From the NCBI GenBank assembly GCA_024345305.1, contig BRON01000002.1, positions 1,674,001 to 1,738,000 on the forward strand: a stretch of 64,000 bases of DNA, read 5' to 3'. Every line of letters starts with the position of its first letter. The stretch's first letter is position 1. A program made the position numbers and the translations under genes. This document shows, piece after piece, positions 1-7,989 of this stretch. The notes below the pieces were generated by a model, which did not search any database, was not told the origin of the DNA, and worked only from the letters and a program-made list of their open reading frames with translations. This DNA comes from Mrakia gelida. Lineage: Eukaryota > Basidiomycota > Tremellomycetes > Cystofilobasidiales > Mrakiaceae.

Positions 1-685
1 CTACACTCAACGACAACGCTTTGACCTACCGACGTGCGGAACTGCCAACCTCGTCGTCCTCGATTGGTTCACGTGCGGGAGGGAGAAGTCGACGGGCGGA
101 GGAGCAGGAGGAGTTGGAGAGAGCTGGGGAGCCGAGAGGATGGAGTTCTTCGCTGAGGTTTGGTGGGGTTCGAAGCGAGGAGTTGGGGAGAGAATTGTTC
201 TGGAGGATGAGAACCTTCCTTTTTCTCCTCCTATCATCGCTTCTTCAGGAGGAGGAGCAGCAGGGCAACTGTCGTCAGCAGCAGCAACGACGCCAACCAA
301 CCTCGACGCGTCGTCCCTCCCCTCTCCCTCTCCCTCCCCACCTCTCCACACAACCTCCTACTCCTCCTCCCTCCTTCCCTACACCCTCTACGCCACTCTC
401 CTCCTCACCGGCCCCCTCCTCCAACCTCTCCTCACCCACCTTCTCCACCTCCAAGCAACCGAACCCAAGATCATGATGAACCTCCCTCACCTCGCACCCC
501 GGCCGTCGCTCCTCTGGTCGCTCTCCATCCTCGAGGACCGGAACGTGGAGGGGATGGGGAGGACGGGGATGGTGAGGGTGTGTGGAGTGGAGGGGGAGGA
601 GGTGAAGAGGTGGTTGGAGAGGAGTTTGGGGGGTTTTATGCCGGAGCTTGTGGGTGGGGAGGTTTGGGAGAGGGCGGTGGGATGA
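1..685 (+). CDS. Urease accessory protein UreD, 3' part (URE4-like), cut by the window edge
   Basis: This is the C-terminal part of a UreD/UreH-type protein, which acts with UreF and UreG as a scaffold for nickel insertion into urease in the cytosol. Reading from base 2, the frame opens with a stretch containing VVLDWFTCGR, then GESWGAERMEFF, which matches the UreD segment 'LDxFTxGRxxxGExWxFxxY'. The end carries GMVRVCGVEGEEVKRWL, like the conserved UreD C-terminus with its VRxxG motif. The frame has no intron over 684 bases and stops with TGA at 683-685. A low-complexity Ser/Pro stretch (around 295-350) interrupts the core and may be a lineage-specific loop. The start lies outside the window. 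It is convergent with the downstream DJ-1-type gene. Family assignment is from motifs only. Confidence 0.8.
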   Translation, partial: YTQRQRFDLPTCGTANLVVLDWFTCGREKSTGGGAGGVGESWGAERMEFFAEVWWGSKRGVGERIVLEDENLPFSPPIIASSGGGAAGQLSSAAATTPTNLDASSLPSPSPSPPLHTTSYSSSLLPYTLYATLLLTGPLLQPLLTHLLHLQATEPKIMMNLPHLAPRPSLLWSLSILEDRNVEGMGRTGMVRVCGVEGEEVKRWLERSLGGFMPELVGGEVWERAVG

Positions 686-1070
686 GGGTGGGAAGGGGAG
701 ATTAGGTGGCTCGGTGTGGTAGAGTTTACTATGATGTAGGAAGGAGGATCATCTGGTCGGCTCTGCAGCAGGAGAGAGAGAGAGGGAAAGAAGAAGAGGA
801 GCGAACGCGACATCGAGCTCGAAGCTCGACGCGTTTGATCGACCTCTCCCTTTTCGAGGACCCTCATCTTGATGAACAAGTGGACAGGAGAGAGCTTGTC
901 TTCTCTGCAGTGATATACTGTCTCGGTGCAGTTCCGAACGAAGAGAAGAGCAGAAGCTCGATGCGAAGTTCGATTGCTTACCGACGACGCGTTTCGTTTT
1001 TGTGACGTTAAGATCCATGATGTTCGAGCAACTCCTTTTGATTATATACGATGCACTATCGAAGCAAAAT
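686..1070. other. Convergent 3' intergenic region
   Basis: This stretch lies between the stops of the UreD gene and the first Hsp31 gene. It holds a short GA repeat near 771-785 and an AT-richer part near 1000-1065 that probably contains the 3' ends. No coding signal or RNA gene was recognised. Confidence 0.5.
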
Positions 1071-2253
1071 CTAGGCGAGCAAATCGGCCTTGACCCTCTC
1101 GGCGAGAGGAGCAGCGGAGGCGGGCTGCAAAGAAACGAAACGAAGAAACGAAGAGGGAACAAGTCAGCGAACACGTCTCTCTCTCCCCCCACTCTCACAA
1201 AACGGAACAAGCGACTCACGTTCTGTCCAGTGTAAAGGTTCCCATCAACAACGACGTGAGGAGCCCAGTCGGCGGAAGCCTTCTCGTAGAGACCTCCCTC
1301 CTTGGTGAGCGCGGTCTCGAGGAGGAAAGGAATGGTAGCGACGGCTCCGACGGCTTCCTCTTCGGCGTTGGAGAATCCTGAAAAACGAGTAAGGAGGAAG
1401 CGGGGGTCAGCGTGGAAGTTCGACTGGGAGAGGGGGAAAGGAAGGAGGCGAAAGATGAACGACGACGCGAAGACTCACCAGTGAACTTCTTTCCCTTAAC
1501 GAGGGCGTCTCCGTTGGGGAGCTTGGTGTTCTTGAAGACAGCAGGAGCGTGGCAGACAGCGGCGGTGATCTTCTTGGCGGTGTAGAACTGAGAGAGAAGG
1601 AAGACGGGAGAGGAAGCGAGATGGAGGGAAGTGAGCATCGAGCTCGCGCGCAAACGAGATGAGATGGCGAAAAAAAGGGAAGGGGAAGAGACGAACATCC
1701 TGAATGAGCTTGATGGAGTCCTGGTCGACGGGAAGATCGATAACGGGACCGTGACCTCCAACGTAGAAGATGGCGTCGAAGTCTGGGAGACCAAAGAAGA
1801 AGAGGAGAGGAGGGCCAAGGTCGGTGAGCTCTCTCGTTCGACTCGAGCTCAAGATCGGAGGACGACGACGCCAGATCTGAATGCCACTCACCCTTCTCCG
1901 AGACGGACGAAAGCTTGACGGTGTTGTCGACGAGAGCGAGAGCCTCAGTATCCTTCAAGAACTTGGCAGAGTCGGGATCCTCAGCGAAAGCCTTCGCGCT
2001 TCCCTCGTCGAGAGGAGCCTTCCCTCCCTTAGGCGAAGCGAGAGTGAGCTTGAAGGAGTCTCGGAAGATGTAGTAAGGGTGGGCGAGCTCGGGAAGGTAC
2101 CATCCGGTCTGTCCGCCAGCTGAAGAGAGAGGGAGGTGGTAAGCTCGAGGAAGGAGGAATGTTCGACGCAAGGAAGCAGATGGGCTGAAACAACGTACTG
2201 AGGGTTTTGTCGGCCGAGGTGAGAACGATGAGGAGAGATTTTTGAGCGACCAT
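1071..2253 (-). CDS. DJ-1/PfpI family protein, Hsp31-like glyoxalase III (copy 1)
   Basis: The predicted product is a cytosolic DJ-1/ThiJ/PfpI superfamily protein of the Hsp31 class, which in fungi acts as a glutathione-independent glyoxalase III on methylglyoxal and as a stress chaperone. Exons read from ATG at 2253: MVAQKSLLIVLTSADK, then AGGQTGWYLPELAHPYY (with the conserved Glu), SPKGGKAPLDEGS, DFDAIFYVGGHGPVIDLP, AAVCHAPAVF (nucleophile Cys followed by His), GGLYEKASADW, VVDGNLYTGQNP and a final ADLLA with TAG at 1071-1073. Five introns separate these blocks. The total, about 235-240 residues, fits the family. A close paralogue with the same intron positions lies at 6204-7461. All catalytic motifs are present, so this copy looks functional. 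The substrate is inferred from the family. Confidence 0.85.
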
Positions 2254-2969
2254 GATGAGGAGAGGGTTGGGTTGAGTTTGGGTGGTGAGTTGGAAGGGAG
2301 GTGTGAGGGTTGAGGGTGAGAGTTGAGGATGAAAAGATGGAAGGACGGATCTTTTGAGCTTCGATTTCTTGTGGAGGTCGCCCGTCATAGAGCCCAGGGC
2401 CCGGGCTGGGCTCGAGTGAGCGATTGGTGAGCAAGCAGAAAGCCCGTTGGGACGCACGCTTTTAGTGCGCTTCAACCGGCTAGCAGTAAGCGAGAGGGAG
2501 GTGAGAAGGATGGAAGCAAATCTGCCAAATTTCGAGTCTTCTTCTGTACGGCTGTGCTACAAGAAGAAGCAGAAGGAAAATGTCGAGCAAGCGATCGTTG
2601 AAAACCGTTGAAAACGCGTCGCCACAGTCAGCCTAGTAGTATATTGTCTCGTCGTCGCCTTGAGGGTAGGTTCGAGGGAGTCGGAAGAGCAGAACGACGC
2701 GTCTCGCTCGCTTTCCTCGAGCCGAACCTCCTGCTCCAGTGCTTCAAATCGACTCCCCGCCGTCCCAGACCTGAGCAGTTTCGAGAGTGGGCTGAAATTC
2801 GATCCAAAGAGGGCTAGACAGAGAACTCGGAGCTTGAAAGTTGCATGACGCGTCGACTTTGTCGAATCGAGTGATCTCGATGCCTCCCTCTTTCCTCTTT
2901 TCTTCCTTCCCGCTTTCCTTCTCGTTCTCCTCTCACCCACAACTCCATACTCAGTCAAACACATCAAAC
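2254..2969. promoter_or_regulatory. Divergent promoter region, Hsp31 copy 1 / small mitochondrial-type gene
   Basis: This 716-base stretch separates two divergent starts. It holds two inverted repeats: GAGCCCAG/CTGGGCTC around an 8-base centre at 2390-2413, and CGCAC/GTGCG at 2453-2469. A GAGCAAG motif at 2429-2435 is shared with the promoter of Hsp31 copy 2. No convincing gene was seen between them. Confidence 0.5.
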
Positions 2970-3489
2970 ATGCTCAGATCTACCATCCCTCGAATCTCTT
3001 CCCTCTCCTCCCTTCGACCTGCCGCTCGATCTTTCAGCCTCTCCTCGTCGAAGCTCGACAAGTCGATGAAGGACAAGATCGGTTCGTTCTTCCCTTTCCC
3101 TTCCCCTCTCTCGCCCTCCCTGACCCTCTCGCAACTTCCCTGCTTTCAGTCGACGCTGCTACCTCAGTCAAAGACACCGGAGTCGCTGCTGGAAAGGACG
3201 TCGGAGGTACCGTCGCGACTGGGATCAAGGCTGCAGGTTCGTTCTCTCGATCTCCTCCCCTCGTCACCTTCCCGTTCGCCCTGAGCTCATCACATCTCTT
3301 CCCTGCTATCCAGCTTCCGGCTTCGACATCGATAACTCCGACACCCACCTCAACCTCGAAGAATCCGAGGTCCCTCCCGCGCTGAAAGGAAGCCGCGATC
3401 CCATCGCCGGCAGGAAGCTCGACGCGAAGGATGTAGTCGCAGGAAAGGATCTCGGGAGGCCCTACGAGGCTGGGTCGAACGACGCTTGA
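2970..3489 (+). CDS. Small conserved-looking protein with mitochondrial-type presequence
   Basis: I do not recognise the family. ATG at 2970 starts MLRSTIPRISSLSSLRPAAR, an Arg/Ser-rich stretch without acidic residues that looks like a mitochondrial targeting peptide. Two introns start with the donor GTTCGT (3082-3149 and 3237 to about 3315, acceptor ATCCAG). After splicing, the product continues KLDKSMKDKIG, then a Gly/Ala/Val-rich part with VAAGKDVGGTV and TGIKAA, then FDIDNSDTHLNLEES, and ends RPYEAGSNDA with TGA at 3487-3489, about 120 residues. The charged, repeated 'KD-AG' pattern (VAAGKDVG, VVAGKDLG) resembles small amphipathic LEA-like or stress proteins, but this is a weak analogy. 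Spliced phase is consistent at both introns, which supports a real gene. Confidence 0.65.
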
Positions 3490-3955
3490 GGATTCGAGGG
3501 AGGAGGACGAGATGGTTGAGGTGGCAGAATGGCAGAGGTCGACGCGTGTTGTATCCTGAGAATGAATGATGATGCCTGTAAAACTACTTGACGAGGGTTG
3601 GGGGACTCAAAGTCTGTCTCCCTAGAGGTCTGGTGAGCTGAGTCGAAGACCTGCAAAGGCTGCTGATGTGAAGCGTTTGGATGGGGTAGTAAAAGGGGGG
3701 GGCGGGGGGGGGGACGAGGGACGAGGAGAGGTGGGTGGGGACAGTCGTAGACCTCGGAAGCCTGGAAGCAAGAGCGAAGGGAGGACGATCTCAGCTTTCT
3801 ATCAACACCAGAAGGAGAGAAGCTCTTTACGATCTTACTCGTCGAGTCGGAGATAGAGCCGCCAGACTCACGAGGAAGAGGAGAGAGAGAAGGTGAGTCG
3901 CTCGTCGAGTCCCAGTCTATGTGGATTTCCTCGTCACGTCAGAGATCGAGTGAGA
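3490..3955. other. Intergenic region with long G tract
   Basis: No gene was recognised here. The main feature is the interrupted G run at 3695-3713. The rest is ordinary 3' flank of the upstream gene. Confidence 0.4.
3695..3713 (+). repeat. Interrupted poly-G tract (G8-C-G10)
   Basis: Eight G, one C and ten G lie in a row. Such a tract can form a G-quadruplex and is prone to length error in both replication and sequencing. Confidence 0.9.
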
Positions 3956-4342
3956 TCAGCCGTTGATGCGAGCGGCTGCGAGGATCCATTGAGCACAGTA
4001 GGTGCATATGAGCTTGATGAGCTGCCACGGAAGAGCAGGAAGGGGTGTTGAGGAGGCGAGGGAGGGGAGGTGGACTGAAGGAAGGGGAGGGAGAAGAGGT
4101 CAGCTCGAACGATCCACTCGGGCGACCCAAGATTCCGAGAAGCAAATTTGAAGCTCACAGTCGGGTACATACTGGTGCTGCTACTGATTCGGGGCTTGAT
4201 CCTTTTGGCGAGGTAAAAGGGAAAAAGAGGGGAGGGTTCTGGTTGAAGGGGATCAGCGAGCTCGTCGAACGAAAGTTGAGCTTCGTTCGACCAACCTTCT
4301 TCCTTCCCAACGCCGACTTTCCACCAACATCCAACTACCCAT
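3956..4342 (-). CDS. Possible small unannotated protein gene, at least two exons
   Basis: The supported part is two exons on the minus strand. Exon 4238-4173 encodes PSPLFPFYLAKRIKPRIS and ends at a strong donor GTATGT. The intron has branch GCTGACC and acceptor CTTCAG. Exon 4074-3956 continues in phase with HLPSLASSTPLPALPWQ, then LIKLICTYCAQWILAAARING and TGA at 3956-3958. The residue mix (Cys, Trp, Tyr, Ile) is unlike the Arg/Ser/Pro noise of shadow frames here. The first exon is unclear: an ATG at 4342 with a donor after about 25 bases gives a consistent phase, but it lies only 10 bases from the divergent start at 4353, so the true start may lie elsewhere. No family is recognised. It could be a small mitochondrial or membrane protein. 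Confidence 0.35.
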
Positions 4343-4352
4343 TCTTCACACA

Positions 4353-5981
4353 ATGGCCCTCGACCTGTCTACTCTTGAGCTGGTCCCTGAACGCAGAGAT
4401 CGAGATGACTCTGGTGAGAGGGAGGAAGGCGTCGTTTCGCAGGAGGTCGCAAAGATCGAAGCGGACGAGTTCCCTTCATGTTGAACGTCAATCGCCTCAT
4501 CAAGCTGAATGGAGATGTCATTGGGAAGAGAGATGAGATGCAAGGTCGTGAGTTCGAAGAGGAAGGAGTGATGGCGGAGCGGGCAAGTGCGAGCTTCAAG
4601 CTCAGCGAGATGGAGGCTGACCCTTGTCGGTCTTTGCCCTTCCTTCCTTCTTTCCTTCTTGTCGCGGACAGACTTTCACAGATTGATGAATGATACGATA
4701 GAGGAGGTAGTCCTTGTTCATTTCTCGTCTCTCAAACTTCGTGAATCCTGATCAGCTGCATTCTCCTTCTTGACTTCGCTTCACAAGTCAAGTCAGCACG
4801 CCCCCCTCGCCCTCACCCTCTTCGACCACAACGGACGACTCCGAGAAGAGTTCATCGCTCCTCAAGGCAGGAAATCTGGAAAGAATGTCTTCGGTCACGA
4901 GCTCTCAAAGGGCCCCTTCGCTTGTGCGTATCTACGAAGCTTTCCGTTCAGCGCCGGTTGAGAAGTTGAGCTCAAACTGAGGTCGAACGTGTCCTTTCCT
5001 TCCCCTCTTTCCCTCCAGACATCAACCGGATCCAGATCACCAACCACGAGCTTCGATCACAGGGAGTGGGCACCGCTGCTCTCAAGCTTTTCAAGGCCTT
5101 CCTCTCCTCCTCGGAAGCGACAGGCGGCTCCTCGTCGACCCGGCTCGACCCCATCTCCTTCATCTTCATCTGGCCCCTCCTCTTGCTCCACGAAACCGAT
5201 AACGACGAAGACTTGGTACGCGCAATCTCGTTCATGCGCGACGTGAGTCCAGTTCTTCCAGCTTCGAACGTCGCTGATTTCGCTTCGACTCCAAGCTGAG
5301 ATCAGATCTTCTTTCTTTGCGCCGACTCTAGAACGATTTCCGTCGAGTGGGTACCAGCTCCTACTTGGCCTGCTCCTTGGACCCTTCCCATCCTTCGAGA
5401 TCGCTCCCGAAAGGTGAGTCGTCGTTTTGTCGCGTCGCCGCGTCTCCCTTCGTCGCGAACCCCCTCCTCCATTCACTACTGACTCCCACCTTCTTACCCC
5501 TTTCTTCGATCTAAATCAAGACCAAGACCAGCGCGCCCTTCAGCTCCCCGTCGAACCGTCCGACAACCCTGAACGCGACTACCCTCTTCATTTCCGAATC
5601 TCTTTCATCACCCTCCCCACTGACGGCACCTCCTCCGCCTGCTCGGATCCCACCCTCCTCCATGCCATCCAAAACGCTCCTATCTCCCTCATCCAACTCG
5701 CCGACGCCAGAGGTCGAACCCCTCTTCACCTCGCGGCCGCGAAGAAGTTCCTCCCTGCGATCCAAGCGTTGGTCGAGAGGTCGAAGAAGGAGTTGTTGAT
5801 GGAGACGTTCGAAAGGTCAAGGCCGTTGGAGACGGTGCGGGTTGCGAGGGAACTCTCGACGGATTTTAGGAGGGCTTTTGCGGCTTTCCTTAAAATACCC
5901 GAGAGCGAGGAAGAGAAGGAGAGGGATGAGGCGTGTGCGGAGTGGTTGAGGAAAGAGACGGAGAAGGAGAGCACGAAGTAG
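4353..5981 (+). CDS. Protein with GNAT-like segment and C-terminal ankyrin repeat
   Basis: A multi-exon gene starts MALDLSTLELVPERRDRD at 4353 and ends EKESTK with TAG at 5979-5981. Blocks in order are RVPFMLNVNRLIKLNGD, a short exon GHFHRLMNDTIEE, HAPLALTLFDHNGRLREEF, then INRIQITNHELRSQGVGTAAL. The run RSQGVG fits the acetyl-CoA loop (R/Q-x-x-G-x-G/A) of GNAT acetyltransferases. It continues FIFIWPLLLLHE, then VGTSSYLACSLDPSHP, then a single clear ankyrin-type repeat DARGRTPLHLAAAKKFLPAI with Ala/Leu-rich helices. The tail is acidic and Glu/Lys-rich. Introns use GTGCG and GTGAG donors. Which molecule it would acetylate is unknown. The GNAT call rests on one motif and could be wrong; the ankyrin repeat is clearer. 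Confidence 0.6.
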
Positions 5982-6203
5982 GGAGGAAGGGTCGCTTTGG
6001 GTTTTATCTCGTATCTCTGTAGGACGTCTTATCTATCTATTGTGTATCTCCTCACTTCACCTTGAGGACCAGACGAGCGAATGCCGACGAGTCAATTCGA
6101 GAGCCACGACCGACGCGACGAGGGCGAACCAAAGTTGGTTGAGCGTGAAGGTCATGAGATTCGAAAACGAGGAGGATTCTGAGGCGCTAGACTAAGTCTG
6201 TAC

Positions 6204-7461
6204 CTAAGCGAGCAGGTCAGCCTTGATCCTCTGGGCGAGAGGCTCAGCGGAAGCGGGCTGCGAACACGAAAGAGCAAAGAGAAACCAAAAGATCAGCGAC
6301 GCGTCTTCTGCTCTTCCCCCTAACCGTCACAAGCCAAGACGAGCGACTCACGTTCTGTCCAGTGTACAAATTCCCGTCAACGACAACATGAGCAGCCCAG
6401 TCCTCGGCCTTCTCGTACAACCCACCCTCCTGGCTCAGGACGTCCTCGAGAAGGAAAGGGATGTCGTCGACTCGTCCGACGGCGACTTCCTCGGAGTTGG
6501 CGAAGCCTGGGAGCGCAACAGAGAAACAACGCAGGACGTCAGCACTTTGAACGAGGAAGAGAAGAGTAGCAAAGGGAGGACGCGTCGAAACTGAACTCAC
6601 CAGTGAAGTGCTTGCCCTTGACGATGTGCTCGCCGTTGATCTTGACGTTCTTGAAGACGGCGGGAGCGTGGCAGACGGCGGCGGTGATCTTGCCGGCGGT
6701 GTAGAACTGAGGGATGGAAGTGAAGGAAAGGAAGGAAGGAAGCGAAAGGTCAGCTTTGAGCCTTCGAAGAGGCGACGAACGGGCAAGGACGAGACGTGAC
6801 GAGACGAGAGTCGACGAACCTCCTGAATGAGTCTGATGGAATCCTCATCGACGGGCAAGTCGATAACAGGCCCATGTCCTCCGACGTAGAAGATCGCGTC
6901 GAAGTCTGAGAAACGAAAGGCAACAAGGTCAGCGGTCGAAACGAAAGCGCGCGCGTCGCGGAAATGAAGCTCACCCTTCTCCTGAACCGACGACAGCTTG
7001 ACAGTCGTATCAACGAGCTTCAAAGCCTCCTCGTCCTTGAGGAACCTAGCGCATCCAGGGTCCTGAGCGAACAGCTTCGCTGATCCCTCGTCGAGGGGAG
7101 ACTTTCCGCCGGCGGGAGAGGCGAGGGTGAGGTTGAAGGAGTCGCGGAAGACGTAGTAGGAGTGGGCGAGCTCGGGGAGACTTTCCGCCGGCGGGAGAGG
7201 CGAGGGTGAGGTTGAAGGAGTCGCGGAAGACGTAGTAGGAGTGGGCGAGCTCGGGGAGGTACCATCCTGTTTGACCGCCGGCTGATAATGAAGAAGGAAT
7301 GAAGAAGAGAGAGGTCAGTTTCAGAACGGATGGATGGATGGATGAGAGGAAGAGCGAGGGAGAGGAGGAGGAGATGGACGACGGACGACGGACGTACTGA
7401 GGAGTTTGTCACAGGACGTGAGGACGATGAGGAGGGACTTCTGTTGTTGTTGAGCGGACAT
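6204..7461 (-). pseudogene. DJ-1/Hsp31-like glyoxalase III (copy 2), frame broken by a 79-bp tandem duplication
   Basis: This is a paralogue of the gene at 1071-2253 with the same exon plan. ATG at 7461 gives MSAQQQQKSLLIVLTSCDK. The second exon reads GGQTGWYLPELAHSYYVF and SPAGGKSP. Later exons keep DFDAIFYVGGHGPVIDLP, AAVCHAPAV (Cys-His), GGLYEKAEDW, VVDGNLYTGQN and ADLLA with TAG at 6204-6206. Inside the second exon a 79-bp segment is present twice, perfectly (7101-7179 and 7180-7258). As 79 is not a multiple of three, the frame shifts after about residue 58 and meets a TAG at 7046-7048. Without the extra copy the frame is fully open, so the break looks very recent. It may be a true lesion, a reversible duplication or an assembly error. 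Confidence 0.8.
7101..7258. repeat. Perfect 79-bp tandem duplication
   Basis: Two identical head-to-tail copies lie at 7101-7179 and 7180-7258. GGGGAG stands at the left edge, the junction and the right edge, so the duplication is bounded by 6 bp of microhomology. The equivalent part of the Hsp31 copy at 1071-2253 is single. Confidence 0.97.
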
Positions 7462-7490
7462 GGTAGGTGAGAGTGAGGGGTTGAAGTGTT

Positions 7491-7514
7491 GGGATGGGAT
7501 GGGATGGGATGGGA
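7491..7514 (+). repeat. GGGAT pentanucleotide repeat, possible G-quadruplex
   Basis: Four GGGAT units are followed by GGGA, giving five GGG runs spaced by AT. The repeat sits in the likely 5' UTR of Hsp31 copy 2, with the G-rich strand as template. Confidence 0.85.
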
Positions 7515-7624
7515 GGAGGTTGTTGTGGATGGAAGGAAGAAGAGGAGAAGCGAACGAGGTGCGTTTTGTAGCTCGAGGTCGAGCCGGGCATTCCTCGTGC
7601 TGTCAGCGGTTCGTTCTCGTCATC

Positions 7625-7653
7625 GAGCAAGGCCGTTCTTGCTCTTGAGCAAG
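7625..7653. promoter_or_regulatory. Alternating inverted motif GAGCAAG / CTTGCTC / GAGCAAG
   Basis: Three 7-base elements in alternating orientation (7625-7631, 7638-7644, 7647-7653) lie about 165-190 bases upstream of the Hsp31 copy 2 start. The same GAGCAAG occurs 176-182 bases upstream of the copy 1 start (2429-2435). This is a candidate transcription factor site, inferred only from position and symmetry. Confidence 0.4.
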
Positions 7654-7989
7654 CCTATGGATAAGATGGGTGGAGGTTGGTGGAGGGTAGATACGAGTGG
7701 GTTGGTGAGAGTGGAGGAAATAGAAAACCGGAGGAGGGCGTGGGGAAGGAAGGAGTCAGCAACGAGGCCGCGAAGAACGGAGGCGTCGCTCCTCCACTTC
7801 TCGTCTTTCGAGGGATTCCTGAGGGCGAAGAAAAGGGTAAGAAAGGGCGTGAATCATCAGAAGGACCAAGAGAGAGGGTAACGTAAAAGAAACCAGCAGC
7901 AGCTGAAGAAAAATAAGGAGAAAGAGAACGAGAAACACCCGCCGAACGCGTCGACATCGACCGACCCCCAGCCCAACTCCGTCGCTCGT

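Larger units (their letters stand above)
7462..7989. promoter_or_regulatory. Promoter of Hsp31 copy 2 and 3' flank of VPS26
   Basis: This 528-base stretch holds a GGGAT repeat (7491-7510, followed by GGGAG) about 30 bases upstream of the Hsp31 copy 2 start. It also holds a triple inverted motif at 7625-7653: GAGCAAG, CTTGCTC, GAGCAAG. No gene was recognised. Confidence 0.5.

Noticed and set aside
7101..7258. The extra 79-bp copy as a spliced-out intron in Hsp31 copy 2
   Set aside because: The only matching GT...AG pair within the repeat would remove 80 bases, not 79, and so does not restore the frame. No branch site lies in the unit.
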